Origin: Sphingomonas sp. R-74633
GTDB taxonomy: Bacteria > Pseudomonadota > Alphaproteobacteria > Sphingomonadales > Sphingomonadaceae
Reading direction: 5' to 3'
DNA length: 64,000 nucleotides
Assembly: GCF_013416555.1 (NCBI RefSeq)
Contig: NZ_JACCFG010000003.1
Span: 124,001 to 188,000 of the forward strand
A program made the translations under genes and the position numbers. The notes beneath the pieces are model-generated. The model was not told the origin of the DNA, did no database searches, and saw only the letters and a program-made list of their open reading frames with translations. This document shows positions 23,477-32,005 of this stretch, in pieces; position 1 is the first letter of the stretch, and each line of letters starts with the position of its first letter.

Positions 23477-25716
23477 CAGGTCGAGGGTGGATAGGCGAGG
23501 CGCAGGTCGTTCGGCGCCTGCTGGACCAGCCCTTCCACCGGCTTGTTGGGATCGCCATTGACCTTGTAGGCGACGACCTTGGCAAAAGCCTGGAAGGCGA
23601 TGTCCTCGACCTTGTCGCCTTCCTTGAACTCGAGCGTGGCGATCTGCTTCGAGGCGGTCGGCGTGGGGGTCGGCGAGGGCGTCGGCGTGCCGCAGAGGTT
23701 CTTGTCCGCCCCCGGTGCGGCTGCGGGCTTGGGCGCGCCGCACAGCACCGGCTTCGCGCTGCCGACCAGCGCATAGACCGCCATCGTCCCAGACTTGGGA
23801 TAGAGCTGCATCGCCGAGATCGGCACTGCGCAACCGCCGAACCCGCCGCAGATATTGTCGCTCGGCGCGGTATAGACCGGGCCGCTCGGCGTGGGCGACG
23901 GCGTTGGCGTGCCGCACAGCCCGCCATAGCTGCGCAGCGTCACTGCCGAGCAGCCGCCGCCGATCACCGCGGGCTGGACACCGCAATTGCCGCCCGCGAC
24001 GGGGCTCGCCTTAGGCGTGTTCGCCACCTTCGACCCGCCACAGCTGCCGCCGCCGCTGGTGAGCTGGACGAAGCCGCAGCCGCCTTGGCCCTTGCACAGG
24101 TTCGAGCCGCGGCAAGTGTGGTAGATCGACGTCTCCGCACAGCTGTTCGTGCCCCATTTGCCGTCGACTTGCGTGAGGTCGAGTCCCTGGCAGGTGTGGT
24201 TGACGATGTTCGTATCCGGCTGGCCGACCCCCACCGACAGGTCGGGCGTCTGGCCGAACACCGCCCAGGCCGTCGACATGCGATCGCCCGATCCCGACAT
24301 GGACGGGAAGGGGAAGGCGACGGTGGCGCTGCCCGGATTCCAGTAATTGTCGAGCACGGTGGTGACGCCCTTGATCGACCCGCACACCGCCTGGCTCATC
24401 TTCTGGAAATTGGCCGCCGCCTCGCTGCCGGTCTTCAGGCTGTTGAGCGCCGCCGCGATCTGGTCGGGGGTGGCGAGGCCATAGGGGTTGTCGTTCGGAT
24501 CATAGCCTTCGGTGGTCAGGTCCTTGCCGGTCCATTTGCCGATCTTGGGCGACTGGTCCCAGGTCTCGAGCCCGCCGCTGCCGCGGATATCCTCGATCTC
24601 GCGGAAGCGCGTGTAGTGGTCGATGCCGTCATTGCCCGCGCGGGCGGCGGCATCGGCCGAAGGGACGAGCTTGCCGTCCTGCGAATAGCTCGGATAGTCC
24701 GAGGCGAGCGCGTCGCGGTCCGGGCAGTAATGCGGGTTGACGATACCCTGGACGAGCTTCTCCGAACCGTCCTTGAGCCGCTGGCCCTTGTCGTCATAGC
24801 GCGCGCCGAGCGTGGCGCCTTCGCCCTGGTCGGTGATCGCGTTCATCATGTTGAGCGCCTGGCGCAGCGCGATCTCGGGATCGGTGAGCGCGATCGTGGT
24901 CTCGAAGCCCATGAACTCGCGCATCGGATGGCCGGGGAAGCTGAAGCTGTTGAACAGGTCGTTCTGCTGGCCCGATGCGTTCATCACATGGTCCCAGAGC
25001 CGCGTGCCGTCCTCATAGCAGATCAGCAGATAGTCGCGGTAGCATTGGTACATATAGCCGATCGAGCCGAACATGATGTTGGCGTCGAGCGCCTCCACCG
25101 TCGTGTAGGCGAAGGGCACCTTGGGGAAATATTTGTCCTTGTTGCGAACGATGTCCTTCTCGGCGGTCTCCTGCGGCTGCTCGATTGCGAGGAACAGCTC
25201 GATCCGCTCCTTGTCGAGCGGGCCGACATTGACCGCGACATCCTTGAACCGGTTGGTGTCCTTCAGGTCGACCACGCCGGGGATCTTGGTGAGCTTGGGG
25301 CCGTAGCAGGTCCAGCCATGATCGCCGCTCTGCAGCGTGGTGGCGGTGAAGCACGGCACGGCGCCGACCGCGGTGGCGAGGTTGGCGGCCATCTGGAGGT
25401 GAAGCATCTCCTGGATGAACACCGAGAAGACGATGTTGAACGCCTTCTTGTTGCCCCAGCCCTTGTTGCCCGGCTTGTGCTCGAACACCGCGCTCGTCTT
25501 GGCGCCGGGCCATTGCCGGCCCTTGTAGAAGCTGTTCCCCTGGCTGGTGATCGGATGCATGCCCGTCACCGAGTAGAGCGAGGTCATGTAGAGCGGGATG
25601 GTGAACAGCTCGACATTGACCGCGGCCTGCGCGATCCAGCGCACCACCAGCGTATCGGTCTCGAGAAACTTGAGTGGGCGCGCGGACAGTTCGCCGGCAA
25701 CGTGCGTCAGATGCAT
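23476..25716 (-). CDS. VioB-type ferritin-like protein with C-terminal Cys-rich tail (putative MNIO substrate)
   Basis: 746 residues. Residues 1-250 hold a ferritin-like domain of the VioB/iminophenyl-pyruvate dimer synthase type, with candidate iron ligands Glu36 (NVELFTIPLYMTSLYS), Glu103 and His106 (IQEMLHLQMAANL). From Cys509 to Cys675 there are 13 cysteines: HTCQG, NSCAE, HTCRGSNLCKGQGGCG (Cys535, 541, 547) and then many CG/CGG units, with two copies of LCGTPTPSPTP linkers. No signal peptide is visible. The start at 25716 was chosen for its GGGGAA ribosome site; an ATG at 25746 lacks one. The stop overlaps the MNIO start. I infer that the oxidase modifies the Cys-rich tail; a metal-storage or redox role is possible but unproven. 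Confidence 0.88.
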   Translation of the reverse strand: MHLTHVAGELSARPLKFLETDTLVVRWIAQAAVNVELFTIPLYMTSLYSVTGMHPITSQGNSFYKGRQWPGAKTSAVFEHKPGNKGWGNKKAFNIVFSVFIQEMLHLQMAANLATAVGAVPCFTATTLQSGDHGWTCYGPKLTKIPGVVDLKDTNRFKDVAVNVGPLDKERIELFLAIEQPQETAEKDIVRNKDKYFPKVPFAYTTVEALDANIMFGSIGYMYQCYRDYLLICYEDGTRLWDHVMNASGQQNDLFNSFSFPGHPMREFMGFETTIALTDPEIALRQALNMMNAITDQGEGATLGARYDDKGQRLKDGSEKLVQGIVNPHYCPDRDALASDYPSYSQDGKLVPSADAAARAGNDGIDHYTRFREIEDIRGSGGLETWDQSPKIGKWTGKDLTTEGYDPNDNPYGLATPDQIAAALNSLKTGSEAAANFQKMSQAVCGSIKGVTTVLDNYWNPGSATVAFPFPSMSGSGDRMSTAWAVFGQTPDLSVGVGQPDTNIVNHTCQGLDLTQVDGKWGTNSCAETSIYHTCRGSNLCKGQGGCGFVQLTSGGGSCGGSKVANTPKASPVAGGNCGVQPAVIGGGCSAVTLRSYGGLCGTPTPSPTPSGPVYTAPSDNICGGFGGCAVPISAMQLYPKSGTMAVYALVGSAKPVLCGAPKPAAAPGADKNLCGTPTPSPTPTPTASKQIATLEFKEGDKVEDIAFQAFAKVVAYKVNGDPNKPVEGLVQQAPNDLRLAYPPST

Positions 25717-25922
25717 GACAATTTCCCCAAGCTTCGCATGAAACATGCGATGTGCTTGAGTTTCACCAACACTATTGGTCCGTCAATCGACGATAGAACC
25801 GATATAGTTGCATGCGATATTTGTTACGGTTTTCATTCAATTTACGCTTTTCTTGAAGGCACCTCGGCGCTTGCCTCGGCATCCGGGCGCGCTATTCCCG
25901 GCACTGTGAGGAAAAGGTGACG
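25717..25922. promoter_or_regulatory. AT-rich divergent control region of the MNIO operon and CPBP protease gene
   Basis: About 200 bp, visibly richer in A/T than its surroundings (for example GATATAGTTGCATGCGATAT and TTTCATTCAATTTACG). It contains the 5' ends of the minus-strand MNIO operon and the plus-strand protease. No single promoter stands out: on the minus strand TTGACG and GTAAC-like elements occur without convincing -10 partners. No small ORF resembling a precursor peptide is seen here. Confidence 0.4.
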
Positions 25923-26666
25923 ATGCACGCGCTGATGCCGCCGCTTATATTGCTGGCTTCGCTGGCGGCGCTGATCTGGTTCCAGCGCAACGACGTGCGC
26001 AGCTTCACGCGCTTCCGTGCGATCGAGGACAGCGCGCATCGCCAGCGAGTCCTGCTGCGCTGGGCGCGCAACGCCTGCCTGATGTATCTTGGCGTGCCAC
26101 TGATCGGCCTGGCGCTGCTCGGTCGAGTCGAAGCGCTGTGGAATTTCCCCGCACCGTTCGGCCCGCTGCTCCTCGTCACCCCGGGCTTCGATCCCGATTT
26201 GCTCGGCCTGATGGGCGGTGGCGTGCTGGGCGGCGCCATCGCCGGCGCGGCCCTGGCGCTGCGCCGGCGCAAGCGCACCAAGGCGGCCAAGCCGGTTCCG
26301 GGGCTCGACATCACCCCGATGATGCCGCGCAACCGCGCCGAGCTGCTGCGCGTGATCCCGCTCGCGGTGAATGCCGGGATCAGCGAGGAGGTGTTCTTCC
26401 GCCTCTATCTGCCGCTGCTGATCACCCTGTGCGGCGCACCGCCCGCCTTCGCCTTCGTCGCCACCACGCTGATCTTCGGGCTGCTTCACCGCTATCAGGG
26501 CTGGCTGGGCGTGCTCGTCACCACCGCGCTCGGTGCGATCTTCGCACTGCTCTATCTCGGTGCGGTGACACTATTGGCGCCGATCATCTTCCACGTGCTG
26601 ATCAATCTCAACGCACTGGTGCTGCGCCCGGCGATCGCCCTTCGGTTTCGGCCGCGAACCGATTGA
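25923..26666 (+). CDS. CPBP-family intramembrane metalloprotease
   Basis: 247 residues with about six membrane helices and the three CPBP (Abi/Rce1) active-site motifs: EEVFFR, FGLLHRYQG (Phe-x3-His) and HVLINLN (His-x3-Asn). Members cleave prenylated proteins or membrane peptides; in bacteria several act in bacteriocin maturation or self-immunity. The ATG at 25923 is well spaced from AGGAAAAGG; a GTG at 25917 is an alternative. It is divergent from the MNIO operon, which may be coincidence or may point to processing of its product. Confidence 0.85.
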   Translation: MHALMPPLILLASLAALIWFQRNDVRSFTRFRAIEDSAHRQRVLLRWARNACLMYLGVPLIGLALLGRVEALWNFPAPFGPLLLVTPGFDPDLLGLMGGGVLGGAIAGAALALRRRKRTKAAKPVPGLDITPMMPRNRAELLRVIPLAVNAGISEEVFFRLYLPLLITLCGAPPAFAFVATTLIFGLLHRYQGWLGVLVTTALGAIFALLYLGAVTLLAPIIFHVLINLNALVLRPAIALRFRPRTD

Positions 26667-26721
26667 CAGCAGCAATACACCAATTACCCCCTCGCACATT
26701 CAGTTCTCGCGGGAGGTATAT

Positions 26722-28572
26722 ATGCGGTTGGTCAGTCTCTTTGCCCTGGCGGTTGCCGCCGCGCCGCTCGCCGCCCTGCCGGCGAAGCAGGCCGCCCCCG
26801 CGCCCCAGGCTGCCGACGCCGCCTTCACCTTCGAGGAGGTGATGATCCCGGCGCGCGACGGGGTGAAGCTCCACACCGTGATCATGCGCCCCAAGGGCCA
26901 GACCGGCCCGCTGCCGATCCTCTTCCAGCGCACCCCGTATGGCGTCCCCGGCGCCGCGCCGCGCAACACGCCGGCAAGCTGGGCGGCGCTCGGCAAGGAC
27001 GGCTATATCTTCGTCTTCCAGGACATGCGCGGCCGCTTCGGCTCCGAGGGCGGCCCCTTCACGCTCTCCACCGAGATCAAGACCGGCAAGGGCGCCGTGG
27101 ACGAATCGACCGATGCCTATGATTCGATCGACTGGCTGGTGAAGAATGTGAAGCCGAACAACGGCAAGGTCGGCATGTGGGGCGTGTCCTATCCCGGCCT
27201 CACCGCAGCCATTGCCCTCGCCCGTCCGCACCCGGCGCTCAAGGCAGTGAGCCCGCAGGCGGCGTGGATCGATTACTGGATGAACGACGATTTGCACCGC
27301 AACGGCGCGATGCGGCTCACTTATGCCAGCGACTGGGTCAACAGCCTCCAGGCCGACAAGACCAGCGACGGCATCGAACTCTACGACCGCTACGACACCT
27401 ATGAGTGGTTCCTGAAGGCGGGCTCGCCGGCGGACATCGAGGCCAAGTACTTCAAGGGCAAGGTGCCGCGCTACCAGGAGATGATCGACCATCCCGATTA
27501 CGACGATTTCTGGAAGAAGCAGCGCTGGTCGGACACGCTGAAGAAGACCACCGTTCCGACGCTCAACGTCGCCGGCTATTGGGACCAGGAAGACCCGTGG
27601 GGCAGCTGGCAGATCTTCCACAAGCAGAAGGAAAACGACCCCAACAAGCTGGCGCTGATGGTCGCCGGCCCCTGGGCGCACGGCACTTGGCATTCGCCGG
27701 CCAATGCGCTGGGCCGCATCCCCTTCGGCGCCGACAGCGGCACCCAGTTCATGGAGCAGGTCGAGGCGCCGTTCTTCGCCTATTGGCTCCACGGCAAGGG
27801 CGCCAAGCCGGACTATACGATGAAGAGCTTCCAGTCGGGCAGCTGGCAGTGGAAGACCTATGACAGCTGGCCGCTCGCCAATTCGACCAACAAGAGCCTC
27901 TATCTTCACGCCAATGGCAGCGTCTCGTTCAACGCGCCGGCCGAGGGCGAGGGCTGCCGCGAATATATCTCCGACCCCGCCAACCCGGTGCCGTTCCGCC
28001 CGCGTCCGATGTCGGAGACCTACAAGACGCCCGACTGGCGCTGGTGGGAAGCCGAGGACCAGCGCTTCGTCGAATATCGCCCCGACGTGCTCAGCTATGT
28101 CAGCGCGCCGCTCGATGCCGACCTGACCGTCACCGGCAAGGTCACCGCCGAGCTGATGGCCGCGACCAGCGGGACGGACAGCGACTTCGTGGTCAAGCTG
28201 ATCGACGTCTTCCCCGAGGATTATGAGAAGAACCCGGTGAGCCTGGGCGCCTATGCCAAGGGGCTGAACGGCTATCAGTTGCCGATCGCGATGGAGATCC
28301 GCCGCGGCCGCTATCTCGAATCGGACGAGAAGGCGACGCCGCTGGTGCCCAACCAGGTCCGCGACTGGACGATCGGGCTGCGCGACCACGACCATGTCTT
28401 CAAGAAGGGCCACAAGATCATGGTCCAGATCCAGTCGACCTGGTTCCCGGTTATCGACCGCAACCCGCAGACCTTCGTGCCGAACATCTACAAGGCCAAG
28501 CCGGGCGATTATCAGAAGGCGACGCAGAAAGTGTGTTCGGGCTCGGCGATCATGCTGCCGGTGGTGCAGTAA
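26722..28572 (+). CDS. CocE/NonD-family hydrolase (X-Pro dipeptidyl-peptidase S15 type)
   Basis: 616 residues with a signal peptide (MRLVSLFALAVAAAPLAALPA). The alpha/beta-hydrolase core shows the nucleophile elbow GVSYPG, an upstream DMRGRFGSEG oxyanion region, and the His in GPWAHGTWHS. The C-terminal jelly-roll (PDVLSYVSAPLDADLTVTGKV) is characteristic of CocE/NonD and S15 enzymes. They hydrolyse esters or acyl-peptides, e.g. glutaryl-7-ACA acylase and cocaine esterase; here the enzyme is probably periplasmic. A GCGGGAGG ribosome site precedes the ATG. A palindromic repeat follows. Confidence 0.9.
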   Translation: MRLVSLFALAVAAAPLAALPAKQAAPAPQAADAAFTFEEVMIPARDGVKLHTVIMRPKGQTGPLPILFQRTPYGVPGAAPRNTPASWAALGKDGYIFVFQDMRGRFGSEGGPFTLSTEIKTGKGAVDESTDAYDSIDWLVKNVKPNNGKVGMWGVSYPGLTAAIALARPHPALKAVSPQAAWIDYWMNDDLHRNGAMRLTYASDWVNSLQADKTSDGIELYDRYDTYEWFLKAGSPADIEAKYFKGKVPRYQEMIDHPDYDDFWKKQRWSDTLKKTTVPTLNVAGYWDQEDPWGSWQIFHKQKENDPNKLALMVAGPWAHGTWHSPANALGRIPFGADSGTQFMEQVEAPFFAYWLHGKGAKPDYTMKSFQSGSWQWKTYDSWPLANSTNKSLYLHANGSVSFNAPAEGEGCREYISDPANPVPFRPRPMSETYKTPDWRWWEAEDQRFVEYRPDVLSYVSAPLDADLTVTGKVTAELMAATSGTDSDFVVKLIDVFPEDYEKNPVSLGAYAKGLNGYQLPIAMEIRRGRYLESDEKATPLVPNQVRDWTIGLRDHDHVFKKGHKIMVQIQSTWFPVIDRNPQTFVPNIYKAKPGDYQKATQKVCSGSAIMLPVVQ

Positions 28573-28593
28573 CGCCTAGCCAGATATCCCAAC

Positions 28594-28700
28594 GCTGATC
28601 CCCGGCGAAGGCCGGGGCCCAGCTGCAATGTCACCCGAGAGGTTGGTACACGCCAACTAAATGCATCGATACTGGGCCCCGGCCTTCGCCGGGGATCAGC
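28594..28700. repeat. family-C long inverted repeat element
   Basis: 107 bp: two arms of 29 bp that are exact reverse complements (28594-28622 and 28672-28700), each containing a GATCCCCGGCG-AAG-GCCGGGG type hairpin, around a 49-bp centre. It sits between the convergent CocE-type and nitrobindin-like genes. The arms are related in style to the shorter 21849 element (CCCCGGCGAAGGCCGGGG compared with CCCCGCGAAGGCGGGG). Confidence 0.8.
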
Positions 28701-28712
28701 TTGGCGTGAAGC

Positions 28713-29363
28713 TCAGCCCTCGCCCCGCGCCGCCAATATCTGGACCCAGGGATTGGGCTTCGCCTCGCCCACGCGGTGCAGCGTGTTGCGGTCGTGGTGG
28801 TCGAACACCCCCTGCCCCTTCACTGCCAGCGTGGTGTGGATGTCGTAGCTCCACCCGCCATCATCGTTGAAGACGATGTCGATCACATAGGCATCGGTGC
28901 GGAAGGCATATTCGAGGAAATCGGTGGAGCAGATGCCGTAGCTGGTCGGTCCGCGCGTCGCTTCCACGCGGATCGTGTTCGCCGCCGGATCGGGCTTGCC
29001 GGAGGCGAGCAGCACCTGGCCGCGCGGGATTGCCAGCGTCTGCATGACCAGACCGGTCGCCGGCTCCCATAGCCAATAGCCCACCTGGTCGTGGAAGGTG
29101 ATGTCCTCTTCCGCGGTGGTGATGTGGATATGGTAGCGCAGGCCGTAGAGGAGCTGCGGGCCGTTCGCCTGCGGGTCGATCGGGACGAACTCGATCCGCT
29201 CGATGAACTCGCGCCGCTCCGGCCCCTCGGCCTTGGGATTGAGATCGACGCCCTTATGCCCCTCCCAGCGCCCGGCAAGGCGCGCGAGCGGTCCCAGATT
29301 GGCCAGCGTGTGCGGATCGACGTCCTCGGGTTCGGTGAAGATGTCGAGCGGGAACGGGTTCAT
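28713..29363 (-). CDS. nitrobindin-like haem-binding beta-barrel protein (FABP/THAP4 type)
   Basis: 216 residues. The region LGPLARLAGRWEGHKG, then ERIEFVPID and TFHDQVGYWLWEP, matches the ten-stranded barrel of nitrobindins and the THAP4 C-terminal domain, which bind ferric haem and react with nitric oxide or peroxynitrite. The usual haem-ligating His near the C-terminus could be in GVFDHHDRNTLHRVG. Its start overlaps the stop of the ABC permease gene as TGATG, so it is the last gene of a three-gene operon. The link between the barrel and the exporter is unexplained. Confidence 0.8.
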   Translation of the reverse strand: MNPFPLDIFTEPEDVDPHTLANLGPLARLAGRWEGHKGVDLNPKAEGPERREFIERIEFVPIDPQANGPQLLYGLRYHIHITTAEEDITFHDQVGYWLWEPATGLVMQTLAIPRGQVLLASGKPDPAANTIRVEATRGPTSYGICSTDFLEYAFRTDAYVIDIVFNDDGGWSYDIHTTLAVKGQGVFDHHDRNTLHRVGEAKPNPWVQILAARGEG

Positions 29364-30136
29364 CAGTTCTTGAGCCGGTAGCCGGTGCGGAAGATCGTCA
29401 CGATCAGCGCGAGGCAGAGCGCCAGGAAGCCCGCGACGAAGCCCAGGCTCCAGCGCACGTCGATATCGCCGACTTCGCCGAAAAACGCCCAGCGGAAGCC
29501 GCTGATCAGATAGGCGACCGGATTGAACAGGCTCACCGTGTGCCACGGCTCGGGCAGGAAGCTCAGCGGGTAGAAGCTGCCGCCCAGGAAGGTCAGCGGC
29601 GTCAGGATCAGCGCCGGCACCACGTTCAGCTGCTCGAAGCCCTTGGCCCAGATGCCGATGATGAAGCCGAACATGCTGAAGCTGACCGACGTGAGCAGCA
29701 GGAAGGCGAGCATCGCCAGCGGGTGATCGATGCGCAGCGGCACGAACAGCCCCGAAGTGAGCAGGATGATCAGGCCGATCACCACCGACTTGGTCGCCGC
29801 CGCACCGACATAGCCGAGCACGAGTTCGAAGGCCGAGATCGGCGCCGAGAGCAGCTCGAACACGGTGCCGGTGAATTTGGGGAAATAGATGCCGATCGAT
29901 GCATTGGCGACGCTCTGGGTGAGCAGCGACAGCATGATCAGGCCGGGCACGATGAAGCTGCCATAGGCCACGCCGTTGATCGACGGGATGCGGCTGCCCA
30001 TGCCGCTGCCGAACACGATGAAATAGAGCGAGGTGGTGATCACCGGCGTCGCGATCGACTGCCAGAGCGTGCGCAGCGTGCGCGCCATCTCGAACTTGTA
30101 GATCGCCCAGATGCCGTGGAGGTTGATGCCGGTCAT
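29363..30136 (-). CDS. ABC-2 type transporter permease
   Basis: 257 residues, six membrane helices, ABC-2 family. The segments [15 protein letters not shown] and [22 protein letters not shown] before the last helices are typical of the YadH/NodJ/DrrB group. It forms an exporter with the ATPase encoded just upstream (4-bp overlap at 30133-30136). The transported compound is unknown. Tight coupling to a nitrobindin-like protein downstream is seen in the sequence. Confidence 0.92.
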   Translation of the reverse strand: MTGINLHGIWAIYKFEMARTLRTLWQSIATPVITTSLYFIVFGSGMGSRIPSINGVAYGSFIVPGLIMLSLLTQSVANASIGIYFPKFTGTVFELLSAPISAFELVLGYVGAAATKSVVIGLIILLTSGLFVPLRIDHPLAMLAFLLLTSVSFSMFGFIIGIWAKGFEQLNVVPALILTPLTFLGGSFYPLSFLPEPWHTVSLFNPVAYLISGFRWAFFGEVGDIDVRWSLGFVAGFLALCLALIVTIFRTGYRLKN

Positions 30137-31083
30137 GCCGCGGCTCCCTCATTGGAAGTTTCGCGCTGTTCGACCAGCCCGACAAAGATGTCCTCGAGGC
30201 TCGACTTCGACGTATCGAGATCCTTGAAGGCGATGCCCATCTCGCTCAGCTTGCGGAGCAGCGAGGGGATGCCGGTGCGCTCCGCCTGGGCGTCGAAAGT
30301 GTAGCGCAGGCGATTGCCCTCGTCCTCGAGGCTGAGATGCCATTCCTCGAGCCCGGCGGGGATCGCCGCCATCGGCTCGACCAGCGAAAGATCAAGCTCG
30401 CGCTTGCCGAGCTTCTTCATCAGCTCGGCCTTGTCCTCGACGAGGAGCAGCTGCCCCTTGTTGATCACGCCGACCCGGTCGGCCATCTCCTCGGCCTCTT
30501 CGATATAATGGGTGGTCAGGATGATCGTCGTGCCGCGCTCGCGCAGCTTGCCGATCATCTTCCACATGTCGCGGCGCAGCGACACGTCGACGCCGGCGGT
30601 GGGCTCGTCGAGGAACAGGATCTCGGGTTCGTGGCTGAGCGCCTTGGCGATCATCACGCGGCGCTTCATGCCGCCCGACAGCTCCATGATCTTGGCGTCG
30701 CGCTTGTCCCACAGCGACAGGTCCTTGAGCACCTGGTCGCAATATTCCTGGTTGGGCGCCTTGCCGAACAGGCCGCGCGAGAAGCGCAGCGCCGATCCGA
30801 CGGTGGAGAACATGTCGACCGCGATTTCCTGCGGCACCAGCCCGATCTTCGAGCGCGCGGCGCGGGGTTCGCGGATCGCATCATGCCCGTCGACCAGGAT
30901 CGTCCCGGTGCTGGGCGTGACGATGCCACAGATGATCGAGATCAGCGTGGTCTTGCCCGCGCCATTCGGCCCGAGCAGCGCGAAGATCTCGCCGCGCTGG
31001 ATTTCCAGGTCGACATGATCGAGCGCCTTGTGGCCGGAGCCATAGGTCTTGCTCACGCCGCTTATCGAAAGAATGGAAGTCAT
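30133..31083 (-). CDS. ABC transporter ATP-binding protein (YadG-like)
   Basis: 316 residues. Walker [14 protein letters not shown]-loop [10 protein letters not shown], signature [17 protein letters not shown], Walker [14 protein letters not shown] and the switch His in [13 protein letters not shown] are all intact. The C-terminal extension ([28 protein letters not shown]) is the regulatory tail found in ABC-2 exporters of the DrrA/YadG type. The start at 31083 gives [15 protein letters not shown]. It overlaps the permease gene by 4 bp. Its upstream gap holds tandem 9-bp repeats. Confidence 0.94.
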   Translation of the reverse strand: MTSILSISGVSKTYGSGHKALDHVDLEIQRGEIFALLGPNGAGKTTLISIICGIVTPSTGTILVDGHDAIREPRAARSKIGLVPQEIAVDMFSTVGSALRFSRGLFGKAPNQEYCDQVLKDLSLWDKRDAKIMELSGGMKRRVMIAKALSHEPEILFLDEPTAGVDVSLRRDMWKMIGKLRERGTTIILTTHYIEEAEEMADRVGVINKGQLLLVEDKAELMKKLGKRELDLSLVEPMAAIPAGLEEWHLSLEDEGNRLRYTFDAQAERTGIPSLLRKLSEMGIAFKDLDTSKSSLEDIFVGLVEQRETSNEGAAA

Positions 31084-31161
31084 TATGCCCCCGGGCCGGA
31101 ACGGACCCGCTAAGTAGGGCGCCCGGTGCGACGCGGCAACCGGTCGGTACAAAAAGTCCGG

Positions 31162-31188
31162 AAAGTCACGAAAGTCACGACACTCACG
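31162..31188. repeat. three tandem 9-bp repeats upstream of the ABC exporter
   Basis: AAAGTCACG (31162-31170), AAAGTCACG (31171-31179) and ACACTCACG (31180-31188), preceded by the related AAAAGTCCGG. They lie about 80-105 bp upstream of the start of the minus-strand ABC operon, a position suited to an activator or repressor. A self-complementary GCGCGCGATCGCGCGC lies nearby at about 31207-31222. Confidence 0.45.
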
Positions 31189-31240
31189 CGCGGGCGCGGG
31201 TGCGGGCGCGCGATCGCGCGCGACGGATCTCGGCTTCGGG

Positions 31241-32005
31241 CTAGCTCGGCTTGCGCGCCGCGGCCACGGCGGCGGCGAGCCCGGCATAATCCTGCGCGCC
31301 GTAGAGCACCTGCTTGCCGACCACCCAGGTCGGCGTGCCGCTCATCTTGAGCTTGCCGCCGAGATCGCCGTTCGAGACCAGCTCATCCTCGACCGCCTTC
31401 GACTTGATCGCCGCCTGGGCGCGAGGAATGTCGAGCCCGGCCAGCTTGGCCGACGCAGCGATGTTCGCCGTGCTCGGCCCGTCCATGGCATAAAGCGCGG
31501 AGTGGAAGGCGAGGAACTTGCCCTGCTCCGCCGCGGCCAGCGCCCAGCGCGCGGCGACGACGCTGTCCGGACCCAGCACCGGGATCTCGCGATAGACGAT
31601 CCGCACCTTGGGATCGGTGCGCACCAGCTGGTCGATCGCCGGCAGGCTCGCGCGGCAATAGCCGCAGGCATAGTCCATGAAGGCGACGACGGTGACGTCG
31701 CCACTCGGGTTGCCGGCGGAGGCGCCGGCATAGGGCGTCTCGACGCGCGCGCCGATCGCCGCCAGCGCCTTTTGCGCGGCGTCGGACTGTTCCTTCGCCG
31801 CCTTGGTCCGCTCGCGCTCATTATAGCGGTCGACCGATTCCATCAGCACTTCGGGATGGGCGAGGATGTAATCGTGCATCGCCCGGTCGGACTGGGCGTG
31901 CGGCAACAGCACCTGGAGTCCGGCATAGGCGCCGGCGCCGAGAAACGCGCACAGCACCAGCGCGCCGGCCAGCGCCAGCGGAGACCGCAAAACCCGCTCG
32001 ATCAT
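31241..32005 (-). CDS. DsbA-family thiol:disulfide protein (DsbG/Com1-like)
   Basis: 254 residues. A single N-terminal membrane anchor or signal ([24 protein letters not shown] without a clear cleavage site) is followed by a coiled region ([22 protein letters not shown]) and a thioredoxin fold with the active site CGYC in [17 protein letters not shown]. The cis-Pro is in [11 protein letters not shown]. It probably oxidises or isomerises disulfides in the periplasm. The start overlaps the end of the upstream M48 protease gene as ATGA, so the two are coupled. Confidence 0.9.
   Translation of the reverse strand: MIERVLRSPLALAGALVLCAFLGAGAYAGLQVLLPHAQSDRAMHDYILAHPEVLMESVDRYNERERTKAAKEQSDAAQKALAAIGARVETPYAGASAGNPSGDVTVVAFMDYACGYCRASLPAIDQLVRTDPKVRIVYREIPVLGPDSVVAARWALAAAEQGKFLAFHSALYAMDGPSTANIAASAKLAGLDIPRAQAAIKSKAVEDELVSNGDLGGKLKMSGTPTWVVGKQVLYGAQDYAGLAAAVAAARKPS

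Noticed and set aside
21883..25716. Canonical bufferin operon (bufABCD)
   Set aside because: The DUF692 and DUF2063 genes fit bufB and bufC, but there is no DUF2282-type precursor and no DoxX gene, and the first gene is a large ferritin-like protein instead.
24085..25920. 611-codon plus-strand open frame
   Set aside because: Antisense to the ferritin-like/Cys-rich gene; that gene has ferritin-like motifs, a ribosome site and coupling to the MNIO gene, while the antisense translation has none.
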